Positions 36,401 to 51,400 of a stretch of 64,000 bases of DNA are shown piece by piece. A program made the translations under genes and the position numbers. The first letter of the stretch is position 1. Each line of letters begins with the position of its first letter. The DNA is from Norana najaformis (lineage: Eukaryota > Annelida > Clitellata > Crassiclitellata > Hormogastridae), in assembly GCA_964023275.1 (NCBI GenBank), contig OZ029928.1, forward strand, positions 124,001-188,000, written 5' to 3'. Under the pieces are notes generated by a model. It saw only the letters and a program-made list of their open reading frames with translations, did not search any database and was not told the DNA's origin.

Positions 36401-39400
36401 GCGCTTTTGATGTATTGGAAAATGTATCCAGTGTTGTGCAGGTTAAATAAATCTTCAACCTAAATTTGTGCAATAAAATTGCTCGAGTGCACAGTTGTTT
36501 AGATGACCAGCCAGCCATAGGTTGAATCAAACACACTGCATCGTTTAGTATGTAGTATAAAGTATGATGTCAGGCATTTGGAATATCTCTATGCGATGTT
36601 ATTCAAATTTTAGTGGACAGGTCCACTGTAAACAGTGGTAGCCTTGATTTGACTGGCTCAAATGCACAGCTGGACACTGAATGGGAGCTTATTACATGCT
36701 TCCCATTGTCACATGCCATCGTCATGTTGAACAGATACCATAAGCAGCTTTTGTTTCAGTCTCAGTATGTAAAATGCAACGTTTGTAGACAGATGAACAG
36801 ACATGTGCTTCAGATAATAGTGCAGTGAAAAGGGAAATAATATGTGGGTAATATGTGGTAAGTGTGAAAAATGGCAATGAATGCAGAAGAAAGGATCGGA
36901 GAGCAGCTGAAGAGAGACCTTCATGGTAAAAACCTGAAGCAAATTATCTGTGAGCACTTCATTGTGGTAATAGATATTACAGTGGATAGCTTATGATTAA
37001 TTATGTATTGTGCATATGTTGTTTTTTGTTTATTTAAGCAATGTTGGGTCTACAAAGACACGTGTTGCATCTAGCACAACTGGATGTCATAGTTTCATCC
37101 TTGGTCACGTCAGGCGGAAAGCGACATCTACGTTGGAGTGTGTCAATGTCACACTACAGCGCTTGGCTGTCTGCTCTGTCAGCCACTGTCAGAACTATGG
37201 CGTTTGTGATGCAACTTCTACAGGGTCTTATACTGTGTGTCCTTCCATAAATGGGAGATTACTGCAAGGAAAGTAAGTGTGTGTGTGTCATTTAGGAAGA
37301 TTAGTTTTCCCAGTACTGTGTTGTCAGTTGCTACATGTTTACACGTGTTTAAACATGTTTACTTCATATGCTGTTCTAAACACAATCCTAGTGCCTCCTC
37401 CACCCATTCTTTCTTTGGTTGTCTGGCAACTTGACTTGGCTGCTTTGGACTACCCTACTGACTTGACCCAGCGCTTGTGAATAAGCTGGTGCCCTGCACT
37501 TAGCTTTTAAGTAGCACTTTAGAAATTTCAAGTTTATGATTACAATTGTTACTTTTCATGTGAGAGCCTTTGAAAGGTGCTATTAAATGTTTGGATAAGT
37601 ACTTACATGTGAACCAAGTGGAAACTTGTGACTGTTTTTGAATGCATAATAAGTGAAATTTGTAACACACTACCAAGAGTCTTAAACGATGGTCGCATTG
37701 CATGGCATTGGAATCACACGACTGAACCATGCAACCCAAACAGTAAGGACTACACAGAAGGAGTCAGGTTCACAATTTTGTATTTGCAGTTCAGTCAAAG
37801 ACGGTCCTTTAACGATAGGACTCTGTCTTCCAGTATCTTCTGAATAAGCATGGTAAGTGTTAGATGTCTGAGCACATCACCTGTTCTTTAATGCACCCTG
37901 TGGTTTTGTCTGATTAAAGCAACCACCTGTTACCTGAGTCAAGTAAGTGAGCTGCTGGATGCCTTGAAGAGCTTCATTCTCGGTGGCCTTTTAGATTCCT
38001 GTAAACCATTGAATTGCAGGTTTGTTTAACATTCTGTTTTTTCAGTTTTCTATTTTGTAGTGTATTGTACATGTAAAAGTAATTAAGGTCAAAGTAACAC
38101 ACTCGTGGAGAAATTCTTCACAAGTATAATCCTTTTGTTTGAAAGATCTCTCAGCTGAAGCACAAACAAATTGACTGCAATCCAACAAGACACCTTTTTA
38201 CCTCTTAAGTTGGTACTCATGGCAGGCTGAGTTGGCCGAAATGGCCTGATATTCCTTGGATTTTCCCCCAGCCAAGTGTTACTTGAGTTCAACATTACTT
38301 ACGCGTAGTCGCTTGATGTTGTTGATACAAAGAGATGATAAGAAAAGGAGAACCACTAACAGTTTAAAGTTCTATGAAATTATGCCTTTTGTGTAATTTT
38401 TTTTAAATTCCTGCACGGAACAATCTTCATCTGAACAGTCTCTTTAGATGCTTAGCTTTGTGTCCACCACCCCAAACAGCTCCAGTAGAGATGCTAAATA
38501 GATGTTTAAAATTCTAGAATATTCCACTCATGAATATTAAAAATTCTCCATTTAAGACTGAATAATGCCACAAGGTGATACAATACAAATGATGCGAGCA
38601 AAACAGCAGATATGACGTTCTAATCTAGGCTGATGACTTCAGAAGTGTTGTTGTTATAGTAATGCACCAGCTTCAAGTTAAACCCTAATAAGGTTTTGCA
38701 ATCCTTTGGAGAAGTCAAAATCCGATCGGTTGGAAAAACCAGAAGTCAGGCTGGTGATGCATTTGGGGAAGAGAAGCAAAGGATTTTCATATGAAATGGG
38801 GAGTAAGGTATTGAAAGTGAGTGAGGAAAAAAGGAACGTGGAGGTGATTAAACATAGGAGTGTAAAGCCTGCAAGGCAGTGTGCTGAAGCAGCAGAAAGG
38901 CTAACTCTGCCTTAGGTAGACAATAGTTAGCAGCCACAAGGATAGAATACTGAGGCTGTACAAATCAGCTGGAATATTGAATCCATATCAGACAGATGAC
39001 ATAGAACAACTGGAGAGAGTGCAAGTAAGAGCTACCAAATGATTTGGAGTGACAAGGGTCTGAGCTGTGAAGAGGGGTTGGAAAGCGTTGGGCTAATAAC
39101 ATTGGACAGAAGGAGGAGCAGAAGGAGATCTAATCAAAGCGTACAAGGTCATCAGTGGAAAGGAGGCACCGAACAAAGCGACTTGGGGCCACAGATATAA
39201 ATCATTTAAGAAACCAAAAGGAACATTAGGGCGTAAATTCTTTAGTGCAAGAGTTTTTGCCTTGTGGAATGTTTTGGACGATGATGCTGTCTAAGTGGAC
39301 ATGGCTTTTAAGAAGAAGCTAGGAAGGATTTGTTGCTAATTCCAAGTTAATTCACAGCAGTGGTTCTGGCACAGATTATCTGTCTTCCGAACCACTTTAT

Positions 39401-42400
39401 GTAACTCTCTGTCTGTTGGTTTCTTGGAGCTGCCCACTGTGGCTTTGGATCTAGAATGAGATTTCTTTCCTTTCCCTTTGGTTCTGGTGACCGAATAACC
39501 TCAATAGATAATAGGGCAAAGTAAAGGGAGATCATTGCAAGTTGCCCATAGAACCACTCTGCTGAATTCATTTTATTTCATCTGGTCAAAGAAAGTACTG
39601 ATAATCTTCCATAAATTATTTAAAACGTAAATGTAAACCCTGCTCATTTTCCCAAGATTTTATCAGGTGAGATCTCGTTTGAATGACTGCATGCCATTCA
39701 AGGTTCCCATGTACGAACCGTCCTATAGCCTGAGATTAAAACCTCTGAATTTAGAGCTGCTTTTTGCTAGTAACAGAACATTTTTCTTATTAGATTAATT
39801 GTTATCCAGATTTATAATTAAATCTGCTGCAGCTGACAACAGACATGGACATCCGGCATTTCGGAATGAACTGCGGTGATATGAAACAGAAACTTTACTA
39901 AACTTATGTAATTTCTGTTCTCAGAATGTGGTTGTTCCTTCTGACGTCTTAGTGACCTCAGAGCCATCTTTCCAGTTGCCAGAGACCTTCCAGTGTCCAG
40001 ATTCCTTCTGTGAGGTTCTGGCCACCGAATATTCAAACCGTGGTTGCTGTGTGCAGGTAAGAGCTACTTAAGCTAGTTAATTTTAAGGCTATGCTTCTCA
40101 GAGAGCACTGAATGTTCCTTATTTAGACCGTGTTGAGAAAACCATTAGAAAGTTGGAAACATTTTAAAATCTGTTTAACATTCTGCTGGATCGTTGTGCA
40201 AATGCTGATGATTTCAGTGAAAGCTGCCTGTGTTATCATATTAATAAAAAAGTTACAACTATTTATTGTGTACACTTCTGAACGAAAAGTTTAGAAAAAT
40301 TCCGGGAGTGATATACAGTGTTGTGAAAATCACGTGCAGAACTGTTTCAAATCTATTTATGCATAACAGGCATCTGAGGTGACTTCTTGCATATTGAATT
40401 TTCAGCTTTGTGTCTGTTTTCTCAGCATGTGTGGTCACATATCTGTTAATGTTAATCTGTAATTTACCGTGAATTAATGTAACTTTTTTAACAATACATG
40501 CACAAACACAATGCTTTTAAGAGCCTCTCAGATGATGTGCGTTTGAAAGGCTGTCCTGTTGTTAGATTTGTCTAATTATTTGTGCTTCAGCCTATTACCA
40601 CTCTGTTGTTGAAGGAATTCTGTATAGATGAGCATTTACCTTTGCATGACTGAATGAAAATGTGCTTTCTGAAGTGTAATTTTCCTTTTTTGTTTCTTTG
40701 TTGCTTCCAGAGAGTCTAACGTCACTAAGAGTTGTTTTGCTTCCATTTCATGCACCCAGGAACCTTTCCAAACCAAAATAAATCGTTTGCCGTATTGGTT
40801 CAAGTCAACTGTTGAATCCCAATGCATGCAAACTATTTGCCTACAGACTGTTGGCCAGAATTACTGCCTTAGTGTTGTTCTCAGTGCCACTCTGTCAACT
40901 CATTGGTGGACCCAGACACAAAGAAAATTTCTCTGGTTATGTCTCAGGAAGACCTGAAAAAGTTCTGTGCATGAGTCACTGATCGAACCTAATGACTTCT
41001 ATGGTTCAGGCATTTAGTGCACAAGGAATGTGTTGATTTAAATCAGTTAATGAATCAATTGGTGTATCACTTACCAAGTTCAATATTGGCGGTCTTTATA
41101 TGTGAATAAATGGATTAGTATGAAATGAAAATATTGGTAATTGTGAAATCATGGGCGGTTGAACGGTAGTCTTATCTGTTTGCTAGTAATGGTAACCATG
41201 CGGAGCACCCACTAAATAACTGCATACCAGAAACTCGTTGTAATGCATGTCTTATAATGAGATCATGTTACAGAGAGTTTATATTCCATAGGTTATTTAA
41301 AATGTTTGAATCCATGTCCTCGACCTTGTTATGTCGGAAGTCATGTTACAATGAAGCTTGTTCTAACAAGCCTTGAGTTTAGTTGATAGCAGGTTGAATT
41401 TAATTGTCAGTACTGAGAGATAGATTTAGTAATGTGGACAGTGAATCTTTTATTAGTATTGGTGTTTTTTTATCGAGATGTTTAGCAATGAAAGGAAAGG
41501 GTTGTCTTACGATGCTGTTGGAAGATGCACCTTTGCGTTTCAGCAGAGCTTCATGACTTTGCCTTTGAGAACTGTAACAAAAACTCTTTAAACTTATTGT
41601 GGATAATGGAGAGTTAATTACTGTGTTTTGTTGATTACGGTTCAATCCAGGCTTCCACTGAGTGCGTCCAAGGCAATCTCGTGGATTGTTCCTCAGGAAC
41701 TGAGGTAGATTCAGCAAAGCAGCAATGACACTCGTATCAGGAGTTTGTCCACTGCCCTGTCCAACCAATCCCTGCTTTTGCCCAGTGGCAGTTGTGTCCA
41801 GACTGATTCCAACGAATGCAAATGCCGCTGTTCAGAGGACATCACTGAAGCAGAGTGCAAGAAAGGTATGCTGTTGCCAGACAAACATTTAACCTGACTT
41901 GCAGATTGAGTCTCCCATTTAGCTTTTGAGGGATTCAGTTGCAGTTGATTGCCTCTCATCCTGTCAGCCATCTTTGTAGCACCTTTGAGGAATCCTGAAA
42001 AGGCGCTATATTAAGCCAAAAGATAGTGGTAGTCATTGGAGCAGAATGCTGTCTACTGCTTTGAAATGCAGCTGACTGGTTGAGAAGGGAAAGGAGAAAG
42101 AGGTTATTGAGAACTGAACCTGTTGTGATGGAATGATTCAATAACGAATTGAGCAGTTGTATCTAAACATTCCACTTGGTAGATGGCCAGCAGTTGAATG
42201 CATGTCCACCTATGAATGAGCCCCAGAATATCAGTGACCGGATTAGGTGAGAATAAGGAGAGTCAGTGAGATTTAAGGGAGTAGGTTGGATCTAGCATTG
42301 ATAGGAGACTTCCTCAAACCACCCACCTTCTTTTTGAAGAAGCAATACTCTTAATCACTTGAAATAAGATTCGTAATCATAAACTTGAGATTTCTGCAAC

Positions 42401-45400
42401 ACTCAACGAAAGCTAAGTCACTGGAACCAGCTTATGCACAGGTGCTCAGTCAAATAAATCGATAGCCAAGAAAGTTTGTGTTTCAGGTCAAGATCCAAGA
42501 GTCAGGCAGGCAGGCAGGCAGACAGGCAGCTGCAGTGGGTGGTGTTTTGAATTGGATTCACGTGACAGATAACAGGAAGAATAGGAATCAGGATAGGATC
42601 TGCAGAGAAGGAGTGTTTTATCTGCTAGAGTTTCTTCATCCAAACATCTCACTCATCCTTTCCTTGTTCTCAGATTTTGCATATTTTATCTCTTTTTTTC
42701 GTAACTAGTTCTGTCCTGTGATACAAACAGTGCTTACATCTGGATCGAGACACCTGCTTTCCTTGAAACTCTTCCAGCCTCTTTCTTTGACAGCTTCTGC
42801 AGGTCAGCTGCCTTCATTAAGGGTTTCACTATTTCACCAGATTTCTCATTTATTGTTTTTTGTGAGCTTGCATTATTAATAAAGCATTTAGCTTTCTAAT
42901 GTATTTATTTAACTAACTATGTGTTTGGTTAAATTTTGTGTCATTTCTACTGAATTACTGTTCACCTTGTCACCTTGTGCTGTCAGCTCTTTGAGCTCTA
43001 AGCGACCGTCATGATCAATCTTCTCCATTTCTTTCTTTCCAATGTCCGCGTCCCTTAGTTGTGCCAAGTTCATTCCAGTTGCTTCGTGTATTCTTGTCCA
43101 TCCATTATTTTCCTTGGTCTCCCTTGTTTTCCTCTTTCCCTCTCCACAAGCCAGCATCATTTCTTTTTCCAATCCATCTGATCTCATAACATGTCCAAAG
43201 AACCTCAGCTTTGATTTTAGCACTGTTTGTTGTAAACGTCTCATCTTGCTCAATTCCAATCGCCCTTGCGTACCCATTCATTAGTCCTTTTCTCCGTCCA
43301 TGATGTTCTCAGCATCTTCCTCCATATCCACATTTCACAAGCATTGATTTTTTTCTCTATTTTCTTGGTCATTGTCCACGTCTCACTGCCGTATGTTACT
43401 GTTGGTATAATCAAGGCCCTCACCAATCTTTTTTTCGTGTCTGTGCTCACATGTTTGTCTTTCCATATTTTTTCTAGTGCATTCATTGCGGCTTTTCCAA
43501 TCGCCACCCTTCGGTTTATTTCCATATCGCACTTTCCTTCTCTTTCTACTACTGATCCCAAGAATGTAAAGCTTGTTACCGTCTCTAATTCCTCTCCATC
43601 CACCATAAAAACTGCCCTTCTCAGCTGTTGTCATGATCTTCGTTTTCTTTATATTGAAGTATAGTCCTGCTTTCTCGCTCTCTCTCTTCAGCCTTCTTAT
43701 CAGTTCTACCAGATCTGTTTTTTTACCTGCTAATAGTGTTGTGTCATCTGCGTATCTCAGATTATTCCAGTGTTCTTCCCGCTATCTTTACTCCCTCTTT
43801 TGCCTCCATCCATTTCCGCCATCCTCATTATCCTTTCTGCATAATAGGTTAAATAGGAATGGGGGACAGAATGCATCCCTGCCTCACTCCTTTCTTTATT
43901 TTGATTCTTTCAGTATCTCCAAATTCAGTTTCTTATTACCGCAATCTGTTCTTCGTACAATCCCTTGAGGAAGTTGTATCAAGTGCCTTGGTATTCCCAT
44001 TTCTATTAAGGTTTTCCACATCAACTCATGATCAATGCAATCGAATGCCTTACTATAGTCAATGAAGCATATGTATAATTTTTGTCCATACTCCTTTTGT
44101 CTCTCCATTATCCACCGCATGTTGGCGATATGATCCACGAGTTCCGCGGGATTTCCTAAATCCTGCTTGGTTATCTGGAAGCTCCCTCTCTATTATGTTC
44201 TCCATTCTTTTATGTATTATTTTAAGTAGTATTTTACTTATGTGCGATATCATTGCTATGGTCCTGTAGTTTTCACACTCTCTCGCATCTCCTTTTTTGA
44301 ATATAGGGATAAAGATTGAGCTCTTCCAATCCTCTGGCCATTTTCCGGTTGTCCATATGATATTGCACATTTTTGTTATTGTCTTTGTCATTGCGCCATC
44401 TCCTGCTTTTACCATTTCTATGGGTATCCCATCCGGACCCGGTGCTTTATTGTCCTTCAGTTGTCTAATTGCCCATTCCACCTCTGCTTCCAAAACGTCC
44501 GGTTCCTTTTCATGTTCTGATGTATCGATTCGTTCTTTCATTACTCTCCTATCTTCACTGTACAGCTCCTCTGTGTATTCTTTCCATCTGTTCTTCATTT
44601 CCTCTTCGTCTGCGATTATGTGTCCATCCCTTGACCTCATTGATCCCATTCTTGGTGTGAATTTTCTCGTTATTTCCCTCACTTTTGAAAACATTTCTTT
44701 AGTTCTTCCTTTCTTTCCCTCTTCCTCCATTTCCTTGCACATTGCATTTAGATGTTTTTCTTTGTCTATACGTGCTTGCTTTTGGAATGCTCTATTCATT
44801 TCTCGTACCTTGTTTTTTGTCCTCCTTCTTTTTTTTGCCTCCTTTCTTTCTGGTTAAATTTTGTGTCATTTCTACTGAATGACTGTTATGTACTAAAAAT
44901 CTCATAATCGTTTTTGTAATCTCAAGATTTCTACAGCGTCCAAAGAAAGCTAAGTTGTGGGAACCAGCTTATAAACAGGCATTCAGTCAAAACAGAATCT
45001 ATAGGCAGGTAAAGGTCAGGTTCAGTTCTGGATCGAGACCCAAGCTTCGGTAAGTTGGGTTGATGGTGGATGGTGTTTAGAATTAGAGCGACGAGAGAGG
45101 TAAAGTCAAGAGTAGGAATCAGGATAGGATGATTTGTGGAAGATTATGGTTTTCAGTTTTGAGTGAGATGTCTGCACAGAGATTGTAAGTGTAACATTTT
45201 TGGTCAGTTCATAGGATGGATCAGATAATTGTCATAATTCTGGCAGAAGTTTATTCCAAAGGGGCAGCTTGGGCTACGGAGGAGTTTATGTATGTACATT
45301 ATACAGATAATTGGAATAATTTACAACAGAGAGTGTTAAACTAAATGTATAATTCTTTTAAGTTGTTGCCTAAGAACTCATAAACCAGGTTAATCAGCAG

Positions 45401-48400
45401 TCAGTTAATAAACGACTTGGCAGATTTTGTCGTATTACAGCTTGGTCGTTGAGACAGACGCTTGGTGACCTACATTTCAAGAATTGCTGATGAGACTCAT
45501 CAATGAGTCTATGAAGCTTACTATGAGCTGCAGGCTTTTGTCATTGCAATGCATGTGAAGGCCTGTGACTCGTCTCGCTTCCAAAACCATGGTGTCTGCA
45601 CAAACGTTGGTTCTTCCTACAACTGTTCGTGCTCTGCGGTTTACAGTGGACCAACCTGAACGAGGTACTGGGTTTTCCTCTGTAGGTCAATACTTTCTCT
45701 TTTCACTTTCCTTTTGTTTTGTGATTGAGGTAATATACTTGTTTACATGCCTGTATAGATGATGATGATGGTGGTGGTGGTGGTGGTGGTGATGATGATG
45801 ACGGTGACGACGATGGTGATGGTGATGATTATCATCATGATTGTCATGATAATTATAAGTTATGATTGCTGCAGTGAACCCAAAGAAGGTGATGATTAAG
45901 ATATTGGAGATACAGATGATATGGTTCTGTCTGTTGACAAATATTTAGGTAGGAAAACATAGACAACATGGATAAGCACACAAATGACTGAGATGGTAGT
46001 TTAATCTTAAAATCTTACAGCATGCTTATGAAGTCAATGACCAATTTTTGTGTAAGAATGAGGTAAGATGCACAGTGTGTAGGTATTTGGTGTAGATCTC
46101 TGTTCTCTAAGTGACATAAGCTTCAACTTCTGGCGTTCACTGAAGCTTCTCTTCACAACACTTTTAGTGATTTCTGCCGGTGAATAAAATTATGAAAATT
46201 GTGTTTAAACGAACCCTCTTGTTTCCATGCTTTTAATTTAAAATAGGTTAAGGGAATCACACATTTATTAATCATTATTATCAACGTTTGCATGTAAAGA
46301 CAGACTATTTCAATAATTTTCTGTCCAAAGATGCCTTGTGAAGAACACAGTCCTGTTACCAGTAGACTAGAGAGAAAGGAAAAGAGGGCAAGTGAAATGT
46401 GATTGAATTGAAGATACTTTATTTGAATTAATAATCAATATCTAATCATTACCTTTCTCCAAAGTTTACTCATCTCTAAGTATATTGTGTAAAGGATGAA
46501 GGAAATTAGTTGATGAAGCAAAATGAATTTACATTACTACATTTTCTTCATTCTTTATTACAGATGCTTTGCTCCAGGAAAGTTTCCATTCTCGATGACA
46601 CCTCTATTATAATAAGTTTTTTGTGTATTTCTGTCACCATCTGTAGTATGTAAATTGTGATGATTATTTGACTATTTTTGGACATTGTAGTAACTTGAAC
46701 CTGAGTCAGAATCAGACTCCCAACCTGACAGAAAACTGAGCCGATAGCATTAAGGATATAACGAATACCATGCATCAGCGCTTCACTCTGACACCGAGTC
46801 CCATGTGTTCTTCTGGACGTAAGTCTAGAAACTGGCTTCATGTGTTTCATATCTAATTCAGTTTAACCTATCATCACTTTGTCTCTCATATGGTCTACAT
46901 GATTAGTCTTTCAGATAGTCAAGAATTGACCTTCTTTTCCGGGATAGACCGTGTTGACTTAATAAACCAATGGCTGTAGTAGTAGAGCAGTAGTTAATTG
47001 GTCATCTAACTTTTTAAGATTACAGGTCATTTTAAAAGCCATTCACTTGTTACATTAACCTACATAGCATTACCCAAATATTTCTAACAAAAACACAATG
47101 CATGTGTAACAACACAGTTGTCAGGTGTAACAACACAGTTGTCAAGACTGAACGCTGTATTTGCAAAAATAACAGACTAATGTCCTGGCCAAGATAAATA
47201 TGGTTTATAAGTATTATAACTGTTAAGGCTGAATAGTAGAATTTGTGAATTTAGTGGCTGGTTGGAAGCGCAGAGCTCTTTGTGATGACCTTCAGGGGAA
47301 CAGACCATTGTGTGTGAGGCCGTGATTGATGCTTTGCAAAAGGTGTTTGGTTATCTCTGCACTAATCCCCTAACTCCGACTACAAACACCACCTGTGCTT
47401 TGCACAAGGATGCAATCAGCATCCAAGAACTGGAACATGGCATGATGTGGTCGTTGCAAACAGACATGAGCAGGACCTCTTCTAATATCCCTGACCTCAG
47501 TTTCTTCACTGTGCCTCGTGAGGTGACCTGGTTTTCCTGCTGGCTGGAATTTCCACAGTCCAGCATAAAAGCTTTGCTGTGGTCAGCCCATCTTTCTGTG
47601 ACACGAGATGGGTTTCTGTTATGGAGGGAAAATGAAAGACAATATCGTATTTACCTGTTGTTTTGATATTGGCACTAGAGTAGTTTTAATTATTTCAATT
47701 TATTTGTTTTGCTAATGTTTTAGGGAAATGCAGGATGTGCTGGATGCCGTGCACTTCTGTGTGAGTGATTGCAGTGATGCAGTCTCAGAGAGGTCGTTGG
47801 GGAGACCATTAGGAACCTGACGCTGGAATGCCTGAACGAGGGACAGTGTGCCAACCCATCTGAACCGAATCTGTGTCCTTACCTCGACACTTGTTCAAAG
47901 CAATGACTATGGCTGTAATTGTTCTGCTTGCCTGGTTTCACAAGCCGGAACCGTGAGACAGATGAGTTGTTCTGTTGATGCACTTCCTGCAGATGAGAAA
48001 AGTAGTGATGATGATGGCTGTGATGTCACAGTGAGAATGATAATGATGATGATGCTGTTGTTATTGTTGCTGATGATGGCCATAATATTGGTTTGGCAAC
48101 TGTGACTTGATGATCATCTGACAGTGGTAAGGATGATCGCGGTCTATTGATCATCATTCAGAATGCATTAAAGAGAAGAGAAGGTGATAGTGAATGATGG
48201 CATATTTATACTATTGCTAGTAGTGTTATTTTAGATTACAGTCACCGTTTCAGCAGTGTCTCTGGTTCACTGATTCACTTGTGCACTTTGCTTCATCAGA
48301 TGGTGCATCTGATCAGTCTGGTGTTTCTCTCGCGTTGACCACTGCATCGCAAGTGAAGCATCACGGCCAAATCTTTGCAGGATGGCTGCACCTTGCACAC

Positions 48401-51400
48401 GTCTGATTTTAAGACCACTTCAGTTGGACAGTGATAATTATCACAGTGGGTGAACTTTTGAATACTGGCTGATGGACTAGCTGATTGGCTCTGTTATTCA
48501 CTATTCCACTCAGAGTGAGCAGACCTTTATAGCTATGTCAGAATTGAATGAATGAATGAATGAAATCATTGATTCATTGATCAACATTTTTATTTGTTGA
48601 TAGGAAGGTGGATTATGAATTTGGTTGCCTATTGCAGAAGATGCTCAGTTGTTCAAGTGTCTGTGATGAGGTCATCTTCGAGTTGGTCCTCAATTTTGTC
48701 AAGTGTCTCTCCACCGTTTGCATCAGCATCAACTTCACCTCAAGTAAGCCAGTCCAATTGTTTTGCATAATGTAGTCTGGGTACTGGGCGTCTCTGCTGT
48801 AGCATCTTTTCGAAAACTCTCTGTGATTTACTGGCAGTTTCAGTGGCTAAAGGTGGTGTTTGTTTATGGTGGTGTTTTCATTGGTGCTGTATGTATGTAT
48901 ATATGTATATATGCACATGTGTGTATGAAGAAACTTAGATAGCACCTTCGAGTACTTCCCAAAAACACGACACACACAACTTTCTTGCTGGTCTAAAGAA
49001 GTGTGTTTTAAGACGATTTGAAAGCATATACTGAAGAGAGTCAAATGCAATGTATGCGTATGTAAAGGAAGACTCTTCCAAGCAGAAGGTACACAGGAGA
49101 AGGTGTGACTGGCTTGACTTGTCTTGCAAGAAGAGTGGCATCAAACATAAAGATAAAGCTCCCTGATAAATGCCCAAGCACTGCCAGTAAGTGAAGCATG
49201 CCCCAGTAAAAGAATCTTGAATATGATTCATTCCACAACAGTAAGCCAGTGCAGTGAAACGTGTGCAAACTGAGGTGTGTTGACTACAACTCGAGCTGGA
49301 CAGTCAAGGAAGGACTGGAGCTGATGTAATTGGAACCTTGGCAGATGTGCAAGGATGAAATTGCAGTACTGAGGACACATAAGATGAATGCATGGGCAAG
49401 GGTTACTGCGACATTAAATGACAGTTTGTGCCATATGACTCTGCACTTTGAATCAAATGACGGTGAGATGGTTGCATCTGCCGCAGATGGAGCACAGGCA
49501 GCAGACAGCAACAGCCTCTGCAATGAAAGGTTGACTGTGACTGGGCTGCAGTCATCAGGCAAGGATCCCACTACCTCAGAACAAGATGTAAGCAGATTGT
49601 AATTGCAATGATATGATGCCCTGTAGGCTTAGATCTTTGTAGCATGACATCCGAGGGAGATCGATGCCATGTGTCTGTCACAATGAAGATATCCAGATCA
49701 TGTTATGTTTTCTGCTGAGCCTTAAGTAAGACACAGTCCATCCTGTTGTGCATGACAACCTGTATGTTACAGTGTTAAGGCAGCAGTGAGCATCTGTATT
49801 GGTGGTCCGAGTTAGTGGAAGTGAGGGCGCCATGTATGCAGTTTAAGCAAAGTCTTTTCAACTGCATTTTTCACCATCTGACCATCATGGGGTCGCATTG
49901 CTTCAGTGCTTGCGAACTGTAGACGAGTGAGGCACCACGTTTGCAATTTAAACAAGGTCTTTCTCATGACATATTTCACCATCTGACCATCGCGGACGAG
50001 TGAGGCGTATATCCATACCATGCCGAGAACCAACTCAGGTCCAAGCTTTGTTAAATTGTCAGAAAGCAAAACTAAATGTTTGCTTTGGTGAATTATGAGC
50101 ACTTTAACAGAGAAAATATCCACAAGAGTGTTAATTCGTTTGTGATGCAACAAGAAAATTGACAAAAATTGCACAAAATGACTTCGTGGGTGTAAACACG
50201 CTAGCTGATGCCATCTGTCCACCTGTTCTTCATGTGCAAGCCACAGAATACTTGAGACTCATATTCCATATGAAAATAATCTGTAATGTGAGCATAGGGA
50301 TCCCCTTGCTGTTCCGCTAACCCTTATGAAACATTTTCAACCTGTTTTAGGCTTTGCTTTTAGATCTTCTAGATAGCCATGTTTAGCACCTTTGAGGTTT
50401 TTTAAAAAGGCTGTATACCAATAGCCACATACATGCTTACATATATGCATTCATTCATACGTACATTCATACATACATTCATACATACGGACATTCATAC
50501 ATATGTACATGCGTACGAACATACATATGCATGCAGTTACTGGACATGGCAGAGGTCTATCCTATATTTGTGATTTAATGCTATATCTGTTTGACTGCTG
50601 CACAGTGAAGGCAGTTTACATGACTTGTGAGGCAGATGTATAGTAGCATTCGAGAAATATGATCTTACTCAGAATAAAATTTATTACGTTACACTCTTTG
50701 GCTGCCTTTTTAGGGTTATTACATCATAAAATTTATTACATTACATTCTTTGCCTGCCTTTTTAGGATCGTTAGTGATCGTCTTTTATCCCATTGGCTGC
50801 CATGTTGTGTCTACTTACAAAACATTAAACGACTCAGTTTTGTTTTCTTTTGCAGACTTTTAGTTGGCTCATGTGAATTCCAAGAAGTGTACAAGGTTCA
50901 TCTGATTATCTGATGCAGGCAGTCAGCAAAGCCCTGGTCCTGATCCAAGATCCTAGGTCTGCTGTATGCAGGTAACTGAAAAAACTTCATTACTGCAAAC
51001 CTCCCTTAATGCAACAGTTTAAAATCAAGAATTTCTCACAAGAGGTAAAATTGCTTCCAAGCCAAGACTCACTGATAATTTAAGATGGCTATCATGAAAT
51101 TTCCCTGACAACCACTTCCGTTGGGCCAATGTTGGGCCTGTAGTTGGTCAGTAGCATAACGTAAGCCAGCTATGGTCCCCACGAGCATGGCTGTTTATTG
51201 TGATATATCATGTTTTTGGAGGGTTTTCACTCTCCTACCAGCTGGGCATTGATTATTGGAAAAGAGCAATCATAAATAAAGCTGATGGATGGGCTTGTAG
51301 GACATGTCTCGGAGGAAATGGTTTAGATTTGGGTTAGACGTTTATTGAACACCACAAAAGGGAAACAATTGCTATTACAGTCACTTAAAGAGCAAAAAAT

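Noticed and set aside
37790-37852. Possible small exon with good splice sites (TTTGTATTTGCAG ... GTAAGT)
   Set aside because: C2 and A2 already join in phase without it, its frame choices contain stops, and it has no cysteine pattern.
49284-49602. Overlapping ORFs of 90-95 codons
   Set aside because: They lie within or next to a long G1-type repeat and have no domain or splice support.
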